From Candidatus Nanopelagicales bacterium (GTDB lineage: Bacteria > Actinomycetota > Actinomycetes > S36-B12): a DNA stretch of 49,623 nt. The notes below the pieces were generated by a model. It worked only from the letters and a program-made list of their open reading frames with translations. It was not told the DNA's origin and searched no databases. Positions 41,624 to 49,623 of this stretch are shown piece after piece. The translations under genes and the position numbers were made by a program. Each line of letters opens with the position of its first letter. Position 1 is the first letter of the stretch. Where the stretch lies: the NCBI GenBank assembly GCA_030726915.1, contig JANRCR010000055.1, positions 1 through 49,623 on the forward strand, given 5' to 3'.

Positions 41624-42238
41624 ATGGCCCGGATGAGTCCCGATGATCGCCGCTCCGCGATCGTCACCGCGGCGCGCACCGTCATGGAGCGCCGGGGCAT
41701 CGCCGCCACCACGGTGCGCGATGTGGCGGCGGAGCTCGGCACGTCAAGTGGCCTCATCCACCACTACTACGCGTCGATGGATGATCTCCTGGCCGAAGCA
41801 TTCGAGCAGGCGGCGCGGGAGGATCTCGAGGACACCCTGAGCGCGATTGCCGATGAGTCGGACCCCGAGGGGCAGTTGGCTGCTTTCTTTGACACCTACA
41901 ACCGCAGCGATGACAGCGGGATGCAACTGTGGCTGGATGCGTGGGCGGAGGCATCCCGGCGCCCCGCACTGCGGCGCATCTCGCGCACACTCAACGAGGA
42001 ATGGCAGCGCGCGCTCGCGGGGATCATCCGTGAAGGAGTCGATGCGGGCGTGATGGTGTGCCCGGATCCCGATGCGAGTGCGTGGCGCATCCTGTCGCTG
42101 CTCGACGGCTTGGTCCTCCAGGTCGTGGCGCACGGTGATGTCGTATCACGCGAGCAGGCCGATGCCTGGTCACGCACGGCAGCGGAGAGTGAATTGGGCA
42201 TCCGCGCCGGCCTGCTGACTCCTACGCTGGCCCGGTGA
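41624..42238 (+). CDS. TetR-family regulator (BetI-like C-terminal region)
   Basis: 204 residues. The helix-turn-helix lies at about residues 28-50 (TTVRDVAAELGTSSGLIHHYY), and the C-terminal part with WLDAWAEASRRPALRRISRTL is like that of BetI-type TetR proteins. TACCGT lies six bases before ATG 41624. By position it should autoregulate and repress the divergent GcvT/FAD operon through the palindrome at 41586-41607. Its stop is joined directly to a penicillin acylase remnant. Confidence 0.88.
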   Translation: MARMSPDDRRSAIVTAARTVMERRGIAATTVRDVAAELGTSSGLIHHYYASMDDLLAEAFEQAAREDLEDTLSAIADESDPEGQLAAFFDTYNRSDDSGMQLWLDAWAEASRRPALRRISRTLNEEWQRALAGIIREGVDAGVMVCPDPDASAWRILSLLDGLVLQVVAHGDVVSREQADAWSRTAAESELGIRAGLLTPTLAR

Positions 42239-42660
42239 CCGACACCGTCTCGCTGCAGGGTGATGACCCCGCGTCGTGGCGCTGGGGTGCGCTGCACAAT
42301 CTCACGCTCGAGCACGGCACGCTCGGAGCCTCGGGCATCGCGCTCATCGAGGCACTCTTCAACCGCGGCCCGATCGACACGGCGGGCGGCAGCGGCATCG
42401 TCAACGCCACCGGCTGGACTCCCAGCGAGGGCTTCGAGGTGACGTGGGTCCCGAGCATGCGCCAGGTCGTCGACCTCGCTGACTTCGACAACTCCTCCTG
42501 GGTCAATCTCACAGGCAACAGCGGACATGCCTTCAACCCCAATTACGAGGACCAGGTGGACGCGTGGCAATCGGCTGCGCAGTTCCCCTGGGCGTGGAGC
42601 GCCGAGGCAGTGGATCAGTCTCAGGAGGCGACGCTCACCCTCACTCCGCCGACTCCGTGC
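42235..42660 (+). pseudogene. Penicillin acylase-family C-terminal remnant
   Basis: About 140 residues (SWRWGALHNLTLEHGTLG, IVNATGW, VTWVPSMRQVVDLADFDNSS, NLTGNSGHAFNPNYEDQ) match the C-terminal end of the beta chain of penicillin acylase-type Ntn hydrolases, which are normally 700-800 residues. The signal peptide, alpha chain and catalytic Ser are missing. Homology begins within a few codons of the TetR stop, marking a sharp deletion junction. The frame runs on to 42738 into the convergent DUF4031 gene without the family stop. Confidence 0.78.
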
Positions 42661-42689
42661 GCAGGTGCAAGGCGACGGTCCCTGACCGA

Positions 42690-42962
42690 TCAGACGACCG
42701 CACGCTGCGCGGGGGGCAGGCGCAGCCCGGCGGCGTAGAGCGCCAGCACGATCTCTCGGCTGGTGACGACGAGGGCGCCCTCCTCGATGGCAATCGGGCG
42801 TGCCTCGTCGGGGATGTCGTAGTGGTCACCCTGGAATGCCCGTCGCGGTGCGCCGATCCACTCGGCAAAGGCATGGAGCTCGTCGAGGGAGTGGTCGCTC
42901 ACGAGATGGCACCACAGGCGTCCGCGCCAGTGCCAGTGCGCTTCATCGAGGAGGAGAGCCAC
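42690..42962 (-). CDS. DUF4031-domain protein
   Basis: 90 residues, nearly all conserved in the DUF4031 family: HWHWRGRLWCHLVSDHSLDE and ELHAFAEWIGAPRRAFQGDH. Function not established; the conserved Trp/His/Cys cluster suggests a metal or nucleotide site. GTG 42962 has TAGCCT six bases upstream (leaderless). Confidence 0.85.
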   Translation of the reverse strand: MALLLDEAHWHWRGRLWCHLVSDHSLDELHAFAEWIGAPRRAFQGDHYDIPDEARPIAIEEGALVVTSREIVLALYAAGLRLPPAQRAVV

Positions 42963-42971
42963 AGCCCGAGG

Positions 42972-43775
42972 CTAGCCCTTGCAGCCCACCCAGCACAGGG
43001 CTCCGAGGTATGCCCGGACGGAGATATTGACCCAGAGCAGCAGCGTGAAGACGAGCACGATGCCTGCGGAGACGGCCGGATTGATGAGCGCGCCGACGTA
43101 GGTGTATAGCAGGAAGAAGTTGGCGGCGACCACGATGACGCCGACGATCGCGGCGGCGAGGAGCGCCCGTCGGGGCACATGGCCGAGGATGAGTCGGACC
43201 ACGATGAGTACGCCGCCACCGATGAGCGCGAAACTTGCGAGGACCGCGAGTGCCTTGCCTGCGTTGACGACGGCGGGGTCGAGGTCGCGTCCGAGGAGCG
43301 TGATCCAGGCGCTGCGTCGGATGGACGTGGCGAGGGTGAGCAGCCACGTGGCGAAGATGCCCCCGGCCAGCACCACGGACACGGCGATGGTGCGCCCCGA
43401 AAGCAGTCGCACGGGAGGCGCCTGCGCGCCGAGCAGTGCGCGCCTGCTCCCCTGGCGCACGGCATGGCCGGTGAGCAGGGCCGAAGCGATGAACGTGACG
43501 GCTCCGATGATGCTCACGACGGATGCGCTCGTCCTGGAGAAGGCACCCTGCGCTAATGCCCCGAGGTCGACGTCGGGGTTGACGGTGATCGTGGGGATGA
43601 GCACCTCGTTGGTGCCCGCGATGAGATCGGTGACGCGCGTGAAGACGTAGAGGAAGGCCACCATGAGCATGACCGCCAGGAAGAGTCCACGGCCCACCAC
43701 GCGCAGGGCGGCGTACTCCAGGTCGAGCGCGCGATAGCGGGCCACCGTCTCGGTGAGCCAGCCGGGTCCGCGCAT
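42972..43775 (-). CDS. Integral membrane protein, six to seven helices
   Basis: 267 residues. After a short amphipathic start (TETVARYRALDLEYAALRVVG) there are about seven hydrophobic segments. It loosely resembles YihY/BrkB-type envelope proteins, but the match is weak and I do not assign it. ATG 43775 is fixed by TACCCT six bases upstream; the longer open frame to 44297 is antisense to the next gene. Confidence 0.68.
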   Translation of the reverse strand: MRGPGWLTETVARYRALDLEYAALRVVGRGLFLAVMLMVAFLYVFTRVTDLIAGTNEVLIPTITVNPDVDLGALAQGAFSRTSASVVSIIGAVTFIASALLTGHAVRQGSRRALLGAQAPPVRLLSGRTIAVSVVLAGGIFATWLLTLATSIRRSAWITLLGRDLDPAVVNAGKALAVLASFALIGGGVLIVVRLILGHVPRRALLAAAIVGVIVVAANFFLLYTYVGALINPAVSAGIVLVFTLLLWVNISVRAYLGALCWVGCKG

Positions 43776-43861
43776 GCCCCGAGGGTAGGCGACGCCGGCC
43801 CGTGAGCGTGGAGTCCTCGGCATGGGTCGACAGGCGGTGCGCTCGCGCCTACCATCGGGTG

Positions 43862-44806
43862 ATGCGCCGAGTCCCGCTCCTGCTGGCCCCCGCGATCCTG
43901 GTACTAGCCGCCTGCGGTGGTGGAGCCGCGGACACCGGTGCAACCTCCGCCGCATCGGATGTCGCTTCTGCGGCACCCGCGACCTCCGAGGCTGCGCCCT
44001 CCCCGACGGCGGCCCCATCCACCCCGGCGCCTGCGCCGGAGGGCGGACTCTTCGTCGATGTCGTCGACCAGGCCCTCGATCCCTACGCCGCGCTCGTCGG
44101 CACTTCCGTGTCGTCTGCGGATCCCGCGTCCGCCCTGCCTCTCTTCGATGGTGATGTGCCGCTTCCCGCGGGCAATGTCGTCGGAGCCGGACGCCTCGTC
44201 GAGCAGTGGGGGGACTCTCTCGAAGCCGTGCAGATGATCGGTCTCGACACCGCGCCCGACAAGGACGACCTTGAGGATTACGGCGCGGCCGCGCCATCCG
44301 GCTGGGCCTACAACTCCATCTCCACGACCGACTCCAGCAGCACCCTGGTGATGTCCCGTGAGAGCGATGGCCTGCGCGTCGTCTTCATGTCGTCGACCGA
44401 TCCCGGTCCCGGCGTGCCGCCCGCGGAGTTCCGGCTCGAGGCGGAAATGTCGGAGGTCCCCCAGCCCGCCTGGCTGGCGTCGCTGCCCGTGCCCCCCGGC
44501 GGTGACATCACGGCCGTCGGCGAGGGCATCGGCCAGGTCGAGGTCAACTACTTCCCCGCCGTCGACGGGCTCGTGACCGCCACCTGGACCTTCCCGGGCG
44601 ACCAACTCGAGGCGCTCCAGGAGTTCTACGCCGAGGGCGCGCTCGAGGCAGCGGGCTTCACGCTGGTCGACCCCGACTCCATCACCGTGGGAGCCTCGTA
44701 CTTCGACGTGAGCGCGGGTGACTGGGTCGGCCAGGTCGTCGTGGGCGAGATGATCGACGGAGACCAGTCGCTTGCGACCGTGCAGTGGTTCCTCACCCGG
44801 CCGTGA
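43862..44806 (+). CDS. Putative lipoprotein, large
   Basis: 314 residues: signal peptide with lipobox VLAAC (C18), a Ser/Ala/Thr/Pro linker to about residue 60 and a folded C-terminal region with two similar parts (VQMIGLDTAPDKDDLEDY near 125 and VTATWTFPGDQLEALQEFY near 245). The repeated strand-helix pattern looks like a duplicated domain. TACCAT lies six bases before ATG 43862. No family recognised. Confidence 0.75.
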   Translation: MRRVPLLLAPAILVLAACGGGAADTGATSAASDVASAAPATSEAAPSPTAAPSTPAPAPEGGLFVDVVDQALDPYAALVGTSVSSADPASALPLFDGDVPLPAGNVVGAGRLVEQWGDSLEAVQMIGLDTAPDKDDLEDYGAAAPSGWAYNSISTTDSSSTLVMSRESDGLRVVFMSSTDPGPGVPPAEFRLEAEMSEVPQPAWLASLPVPPGGDITAVGEGIGQVEVNYFPAVDGLVTATWTFPGDQLEALQEFYAEGALEAAGFTLVDPDSITVGASYFDVSAGDWVGQVVVGEMIDGDQSLATVQWFLTRP

Positions 44807-44846
44807 CCCTTACTCAACGCGTGACCGCTGCTGAGAGGATGCCGGC

Positions 44847-45062
44847 ATGAAGGAGCTCAGCCCCCTGCGCCGCACGATCGGACTCATACTCATCATGATC
44901 GGCGGCTTCTGGGCCGCCATCTCGCTCGGCTTCCTCGAAGAGAGCTTCATGACGGGCAACCGGGTCTACACCGTCCTCGGCGCGCTCGTCGCGCTTGCGG
45001 GCGTGCTCGTGTTGGTGATCAAGCCCAGGAGTGGAGCGGTACCGCCCGTCGATGGTGAGTAA
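44847..45062 (+). CDS. Small two-helix membrane protein
   Basis: 71 residues with helices TIGLILIMIGGFWAAISLGF and VLGALVALAGVLVLVI, ending in a short charged tail. GAGGAT lies six bases before ATG 44847, a weaker form of the leaderless pattern. Function unknown. Confidence 0.65.
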   Translation: MKELSPLRRTIGLILIMIGGFWAAISLGFLEESFMTGNRVYTVLGALVALAGVLVLVIKPRSGAVPPVDGE

Positions 45063-45102
45063 TATCAATAGGACACTATCCAGTCATCGGGAGGACAGGT
45101 AC

Positions 45103-45657
45103 ATGAAGAAGATCATCGGCATCGTGGCGAGCGTTGCCCTCGCCGGCGCCCTGGTCGCGCCAGCGACCACTGCGGTCGCCGCGGAGCGTTCGCTCACCGG
45201 TGTGACAGCCATGCAGATCAATCTCAGCGTCACGGAAGCGCTACTCAAGGCCAATGTCTACGTCAACGGTGAGGATCCGGGCGGGAGCTCGATCATCACG
45301 CCCGGCAAGCTCGCGCTGGCGTTCCCGGTGTCGGGTGTCAACAAGGCCAAGATCTCGCACAAGGGATCGCTCTTCCTGTCTCACTACGGCCCCATGGGCT
45401 GGCGCACCGTCGTCATCGACAACCTCGTCGCTGATGTCGACAAGGGCACCCTGAAGGGTCGCGTGTACGCCACTGACACTGATCTGGGGACGTACACGAT
45501 CTTCACGCTCACCAACGTCAAGTCTGGGACGAGCCAGACGACATACACGATCAAGCTCGCATCGGGGGTGGCCGGTGTCCTCAACTCCGCACTGGGCACT
45601 CACGTATTCAGCGACGGCATGCGCCTGGGGTCGGGTGTGACGACGCTCGTCTCGTAG
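45103..45657 (+). CDS. Secreted beta-rich protein, unassigned
   Basis: 184 residues with a signal peptide (MKKIIGIVASVALAGALVAP, cleavage after AVAA near 27). The mature part is strand-rich, with KGSLFLSHYGPMGWRTVVID, a middle LKGRVYATDTDLGTYTIFTL and a late NSALGTHVFSDGMRLGSG. The order is faintly like HtaA domains, but not enough to assign. No Cys in the mature chain. GGGAGG lies eight bases before ATG 45103. A strong hairpin follows the stop. Confidence 0.66.
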   Translation: MKKIIGIVASVALAGALVAPATTAVAAERSLTGVTAMQINLSVTEALLKANVYVNGEDPGGSSIITPGKLALAFPVSGVNKAKISHKGSLFLSHYGPMGWRTVVIDNLVADVDKGTLKGRVYATDTDLGTYTIFTLTNVKSGTSQTTYTIKLASGVAGVLNSALGTHVFSDGMRLGSGVTTLVS

Positions 45658-45665
45658 TCTCCACG

Positions 45666-45703
45666 CGCAGGGGATGGACGGAGCACTCCGTCCATCCCCT
45701 GCG
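45666..45703 (+). terminator. Strong hairpin after the secreted protein gene
   Basis: Perfect 18-bp inverted repeat (45666-45683 and 45686-45703, starting CGCAGGGGATGGACGG) with a minimal loop, beginning 8 bp after the stop at 45657. It lacks a T-tract, as is common for actinobacterial terminators. Confidence 0.75.
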
Positions 45704-45726
45704 GCGTTCTACGGCAGGATCACGCC

Positions 45727-46128
45727 ATGGACTCCGAACTCCTCGAGTTCACCACCGGTGGCCGACTGACTACCGACATCACCGCGGCCGCTGCGGACTT
45801 CTGTCGTGGTCGTGGTGATGGTCTCCTCCAGGTCTTCGTGCCCCATGCGACCGCCGGAGTGGCGATATTCGAGACGGGCTCTAGGTCTGAGGAAGATCTC
45901 GAGCTCATCCTGGAGTCGGTGCTGCCGCGCGGTGCGTCCTACCTGCACCGGCACGGCTCGCCCGGTCACGGGCGTGACCATGTGCTCCCGGCGCTCGTCG
46001 CTCCGAGCATCACCGTCCCGGTGCTCGACGGGCGGATGCAGCTGGGCACCTGGCAAAGCGTCGTCCTGGTCGATCCCAATGCGGACAATCCGCGCCGACA
46101 GGTGCGTCTGTCGTTCCTCGCCGGCTGA
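45727..46128 (+). CDS. YjbQ / UPF0047 family protein
   Basis: 133 residues. Family signatures: GDGLLQVFVPHATAGVAIFE, then HGSPGHGRDHVLPAL, and RMQLGTWQSVVLVDPN. Members can show thiamine-phosphate synthase activity, but the physiological role is uncertain. CAGGAT (45715-45720) lies six bases before ATG 45727. The convergent CapA-type gene ends 6 bp downstream. Confidence 0.88.
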   Translation: MDSELLEFTTGGRLTTDITAAAADFCRGRGDGLLQVFVPHATAGVAIFETGSRSEEDLELILESVLPRGASYLHRHGSPGHGRDHVLPALVAPSITVPVLDGRMQLGTWQSVVLVDPNADNPRRQVRLSFLAG

Positions 46129-46134
46129 CGCCCT

Positions 46135-47523
46135 TCAGCCGCCGAAGCGAACGAGCCTGAATCCGCTTGTATCCCCCGGGATGATCGCCTGCTCGCTGAC
46201 GCGCGACCAGGTCATATCCGCCTTGCCGCCCGGCTCTGCAGGGGCGGGCACCGGCGCGATGCCAAAGGGGAAGTCATAGTTGACGATGGGGTAGCCGACC
46301 GCATCGATTCCGGCGAAGCTCCCATCCGCCTGCTCAGCGAAGGTGAACTGTGTCAGGAGGCCGTCGCCTGTGCGTGGGTCCTTCCGCGACTGGGCGGAGA
46401 GGAAGTTGCCATGGCCGTAGGCGACCCACATGTCGCCAATGCGCGTGACGGGCTGCACCACGTGTGCGTGATGGCCGAGCACGAGGTCGACGAGTCCTGA
46501 GTCGGCGAGCTCCTGCACGACGTCGCGCTGGGACTGCGTCGGTGGGGCGATCCCCTCCACGCCGTGATGGAGCGCCACGACCACCACACGAGCGCCAGCC
46601 TCCCGCGCTCGCTGGGCATCCGCCGGGATGACGCCCGGCTCGATGAGGTTGCAGCACCAGTCGTAGGGGCGGGGGATGCCGTTGAAGCCGTAGGTGTAGG
46701 AGAGCAGTGCGACGGGGACGCCCTGGACGTCGATCAACGTGATGCGTCTCGCATCGGACTCTGATGCCGCGGAGCCGGCGTGCGCCAGGCCTGCCGACTC
46801 GAGTGCATCCAGAGTGCTCACGACACCATCGAAGCCCTGGTCCAGCGTGTGATTGCTGGCCGTGGTGCATGCGTCGAAGCCGATGGCAGCGACGGCTTCG
46901 GCGATCTGCGGGGGACCATCGGGCAAGTCCGGCCAGGCTTGCCAGGGGCCATCACGGGATCCGAGCGGATACTCCATGTGGCAGATGGCGAGATCAGCCG
47001 CCGCGACCAGTGGCCCCACCCCCTCGAGCTGCGGGAGAAAGTCCGGGATGCCTCCGCCGTCCCGGATGGCCTGAGCGTTGATCTCCTTGTGAAGCAGGAT
47101 GTCACCGACTCCGGTGATCGTGATCGTGCGGCGCTCGCTCTCGGGGACAAAGGCCACGGGGATGGCATCGGGTCCGGCCACTTCGGCGATGGCCTTGGCG
47201 ATGTCGAATTCGTCGGCAGCGGCATCCTTGGTAGGGACTGGTGAGGGTGCGACATTCACTTCAGTCGTGAGCGTCGAGTTGGGCTGCGCTTCCGCCGAGG
47301 GAGTGATGGTCGGCGTACTCACTGCGGCCGGTGAGGTGCCGCCCAGGAGCAGGGGTGGATGCCAACCCACGACCAGGCCCGTGAGCAGGCTCAGAGCTCC
47401 GAGGGCCGCGAGGTCACGGCGTCGCGGAAGTCCCCACCCACTCGCAGCGTGACGTCCGGCCTCGGCCTTTGCCCCAGGGTTGCTTGGAGCCACCGTCCCC
47501 CTCGGGGCCGCGTGCTTACCCAT
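46135..47523 (-). CDS. CapA/PgsA-family protein (metallophosphoesterase fold), membrane-anchored
   Basis: 462 residues. A cytosolic start is followed by one membrane helix (LAALGALSLLTGLVVGW), a Ser/Thr/Pro linker and a CapA domain with GVGDILLHKEI, CHMEYPLGS, TTASNHTLDQGFDG, ALHHGVEG and LVLGHHAHVVQPV. CapA/PgsA proteins act in poly-gamma-glutamate synthesis and anchoring; no capB or capC is next to it, so a different role is likely. ATG 47523 has GATACT eight bases upstream; a GTG at 47568 is possible. Confidence 0.87.
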   Translation of the reverse strand: MGKHAAPRGTVAPSNPGAKAEAGRHAASGWGLPRRRDLAALGALSLLTGLVVGWHPPLLLGGTSPAAVSTPTITPSAEAQPNSTLTTEVNVAPSPVPTKDAAADEFDIAKAIAEVAGPDAIPVAFVPESERRTITITGVGDILLHKEINAQAIRDGGGIPDFLPQLEGVGPLVAAADLAICHMEYPLGSRDGPWQAWPDLPDGPPQIAEAVAAIGFDACTTASNHTLDQGFDGVVSTLDALESAGLAHAGSAASESDARRITLIDVQGVPVALLSYTYGFNGIPRPYDWCCNLIEPGVIPADAQRAREAGARVVVVALHHGVEGIAPPTQSQRDVVQELADSGLVDLVLGHHAHVVQPVTRIGDMWVAYGHGNFLSAQSRKDPRTGDGLLTQFTFAEQADGSFAGIDAVGYPIVNYDFPFGIAPVPAPAEPGGKADMTWSRVSEQAIIPGDTSGFRLVRFGG

Positions 47524-47681
47524 GGCACATGAGTATCGGGAGTCACAGCCGTCACATGTGGGAGCCACGCGGGAGGTTCGGGCTGTGGAGTGCCGGGGAT
47601 CCCTTCGGCCTTCCGGGCCTCATGAGCGCGCCTGGCTGGGCTCGGGCTCCCGAGATCGAGACGTCGAGGTGAGGAGATGCC

Positions 47682-47801
47682 GTGTTCACGCGAAGCCGAG
47701 TTGCCGCTGCCGCCCTCGCGACCGTGGGTCTCACCGCCGCTGCACTCGCGCCGATCCCTGCGGCCGTAGGCGGCAGGGGCACCATCGTCATCGCGGAGTA
47801 G
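47682..47801 (+). CDS. 39-residue secreted peptide or truncated exported protein
   Basis: GTG 47682 with GAGGAG five bases upstream starts MFTRSRVAAAALATVGLTAA and continues to ALAPIPAAVGGRGTIVIAE, then TAG. It is almost wholly a signal peptide; cleavage after IPAA would leave about 11 residues. It may be a genuine tiny exported peptide or the intact start of a protein whose remainder was lost. The flanks 47524-47681 and 47802-47945 hold nothing else I recognise. Confidence 0.4.
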   Translation: MFTRSRVAAAALATVGLTAAALAPIPAAVGGRGTIVIAE

Positions 47802-47945
47802 GCATGGCATCAGGGTCCATGCGCCGCGTGGCGGATGAAGGAGACGGCGTTCTCTCCGCTGCGCCGATAGTCAGACCTCGTCAGGGGCGACTCGGCGTGC
47901 CGCTGCCGCGACGCGCCGGGGGCCTGTGGCAGGGTCGAGCCTCCC

Positions 47946-49619
47946 ATGACCGCCCCGGCCCACCTTCGTGACTCCCCGCTGTTGCGCCGTTGGCAGATGC
48001 GGGCCCTGCAGGCCTACGTCGATGCGGATGCGCGTGACTTCCTCGTCACGGCGACACCCGGCTCCGGCAAGACGACGTATGCGCTCAGCCTTGCGGGTCG
48101 GTTGCTGGCCCAACGTGTGGTCCAGCGCGTCATCGTCGTCGTGCCGACAGATCACCTGCGGGGTCAGTGGGCCGACGCTGCGGCGAAGGCAGGGCTGTGG
48201 CTTGATCCGACGCTGCCCAACTCGGTGGGACCGGTGCGTGAGGGCACACTCGGCTACGTCGCGACGTACGCGCAGGTGGCGGCAAAGCCGATGCTGCATC
48301 GCGGACGCGCGGAGGCCCGCCCCACCCTGGTCATCATGGATGAGATCCACCATGCCGGCGACGGTCTCACCTGGGGCGATGGCCTACGCGAGGCCTTCGA
48401 CACGGCCAAGCGGAGGCTCGGCCTCAGCGGCACACCCTTCCGCACCAAGGCCGATGAGCGGATCCCCTTTGTGTCCTATGAGGAGGAGGGTGACGAGGTG
48501 CGATCACTCGCTGACTTCGCCTACTCCTATGGCGATGCCCTCGCGGATGGCGTGGTGCGCCCGGTGGTCTTCGCCGCGTACACGGGAACATCGCGGTGGC
48601 TCAATGACGCGGGAGATGCCTTCTCCGCCATGCTCGGCGGCGGCACGAAGAAGGACGAGGACAAGGCGTGGCGTACGGCGTTGTCACCGACCGGGCGCTG
48701 GGTGCCCCACGTCATCGCCGCGGTCGATGAGCGGGTGCGCGCACAACGCGCCGCCGGGATCCATGACGCGGCCGGCATCATCCTCGCCAACGACCAGGAG
48801 ACCGCCAGGGCCTACGCCGCGGTCGCGGCTCGCGTCACCGGTGAAGCACCCGCGGTGGTGCTATCCGAAGACGCCGATGCCTCAGCACACCTATCCGCCT
48901 TCACGACCGGCACGACTCGCCTCGTGGTGTGCGTGCGGATGATCAGCGAAGGTGTCGACATCCCCCGCGCAACCACACTGGGATACCTGTGCTCGGCGCG
49001 GACACCGCTGTTCTTCTCACAAGCGGTGGGGCGCGTCGTACGCGCACGGGGCAGTCACGAGACGGCCTCCGTCTATTTGCCGGCCGTGCGACCGCTGCTG
49101 GCCCTGGCCGCGGAGATGGAGTCCGCGCGCAACGCGGTCATCAGGATCATTGCCCGCGACGATCACGATCTGGCACCCGAGGTGGAGCGCATCGGCGGCG
49201 GTGAAGGCTTCACCGCGCTGGATGCCGACGCGCAGTTTGCCCATGTGCTGACGGCGGGTCGGGCCATCACCGCCGACACGCTGGATCTCGATGATGAGGC
49301 CACCGACTACCTCGGTCTGCCCGGCCTGCTCAGCCCGCAGGACATGGCGACGCTTCTGGCCGCACGCGACGCCGGCCTGCGCCGCCAGGTCGCTGCGGTC
49401 TCGGAGGAGCCGGACGTCACACCGGCGACGTGGCGGGACACCCAGGGTGTGCGCAAGGACATCCATCGGATGGTGAGTGTGCTCGCCGCGCGCACCGGCA
49501 AGGCGCACGGTCAGGTGCACGCGGAATTGCGACGGGTGGTGCCGGGCCCACCGACCGCGGTCGCCGACTACGACACGCTCGTCGCACGTCACGATCAGCT
49601 CATGACCCTGGTGCTGTGA
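47946..49619 (+). CDS. Superfamily II DEAD/DEAH-type helicase
   Basis: 557 residues, complete at the window edge (TGA at 49617-49619). Motifs: Walker A ATPGSGKTT (36-44), DEIH (131-134) in VIMDEIHHAGDG, motif III LSGTPF, and the C-terminal VRMISEGVDIPRA and motif VI FFSQAVGRVVRARG. It resembles a stand-alone actinobacterial helicase related to the type I/III restriction helicase group, but no methylase or nuclease gene is visible. ATG 47946 has no clear ribosome binding site and only a distant CAGGGT, so the start is less certain. Confidence 0.87.
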   Translation: MTAPAHLRDSPLLRRWQMRALQAYVDADARDFLVTATPGSGKTTYALSLAGRLLAQRVVQRVIVVVPTDHLRGQWADAAAKAGLWLDPTLPNSVGPVREGTLGYVATYAQVAAKPMLHRGRAEARPTLVIMDEIHHAGDGLTWGDGLREAFDTAKRRLGLSGTPFRTKADERIPFVSYEEEGDEVRSLADFAYSYGDALADGVVRPVVFAAYTGTSRWLNDAGDAFSAMLGGGTKKDEDKAWRTALSPTGRWVPHVIAAVDERVRAQRAAGIHDAAGIILANDQETARAYAAVAARVTGEAPAVVLSEDADASAHLSAFTTGTTRLVVCVRMISEGVDIPRATTLGYLCSARTPLFFSQAVGRVVRARGSHETASVYLPAVRPLLALAAEMESARNAVIRIIARDDHDLAPEVERIGGGEGFTALDADAQFAHVLTAGRAITADTLDLDDEATDYLGLPGLLSPQDMATLLAARDAGLRRQVAAVSEEPDVTPATWRDTQGVRKDIHRMVSVLAARTGKAHGQVHAELRRVVPGPPTAVADYDTLVARHDQLMTLVL

Positions 49620-49623
49620 CTCA

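Overview
The window is about 49.6 kb of high-GC DNA that reads as an actinobacterium (Actinomycetota). The evidence is strong codon bias to G/C at third positions, GTG starts, many lipoproteins and secreted proteins, a DUF222-type HNH protein, a haem-type HmuTUV transporter next to secreted Cys-rich beta proteins, YjbQ, DUF4031 and a VapBC module. I cannot name the genus. About 60 protein genes are tightly packed on both strands. I see no rRNA, tRNA, CRISPR array, prophage or insertion sequence.

Layout. 1-3862: a myo-inositol catabolic locus. iolE-iolC (cut by the window edge) run leftward and iolG plus a LacI-type regulator run rightward, with a perfect 14-bp LacI-type palindrome between them. 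3897-10926: a secreted SGNH hydrolase, a ThrE-type exporter, a PlsC acyltransferase, a DUF222/HNH protein, and a PhyH dioxygenase joined to a hotdog thioesterase by a 39-codon ORF. 10908-15766: haem-type ABC operon hmuTUV diverging from two secreted proteins, with a paired palindromic operator between them and a TetR gene at the far end. 16982-20590: pirin, then a scarred region holding two broken dioxygenase copies, an OmpA-like C-terminal remnant, an AbiEi-like gene and vapBC. 20609-27149: exported phosphatase, YczE-type membrane protein, a decayed MFS transporter start, a deiodinase-like nitroreductase, two secreted proteins sharing an N-terminal Cys module, and an S53 peptidase. 27203-36591: FUSC membrane protein, methyltransferase, LPG-synthase-like membrane protein, a crotonase/acyl-CoA ligase/GNAT operon and a secreted TAP-like peptidase. 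36735-42962: GlpQ phosphodiesterase, two micro-lipoproteins (one acidic, one with a Gln-Asn repeat), a GcvT-type/FAD oxidoreductase operon with a divergent TetR and palindromic operator, and a penicillin acylase remnant. 42972-49619: membrane and lipoproteins, YjbQ, a CapA-type protein and an SF2 helicase.

Three patterns cut across the region. First, about 30 genes carry a -10-like hexamer (TAnnnT or close) exactly 6-7 nt before an ATG or GTG and no ribosome binding site, so leaderless mRNAs appear to be the main mode of expression; this settles many starts. Second, two 51-nt palindromic elements 36 kb apart match at 38 of 51 positions and show two compensated stem pairs, which suggests a dispersed structured repeat. 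Third, several truncated genes with sharp junctions (two dioxygenases, OmpA, MFS, penicillin acylase) show gene loss by deletion.
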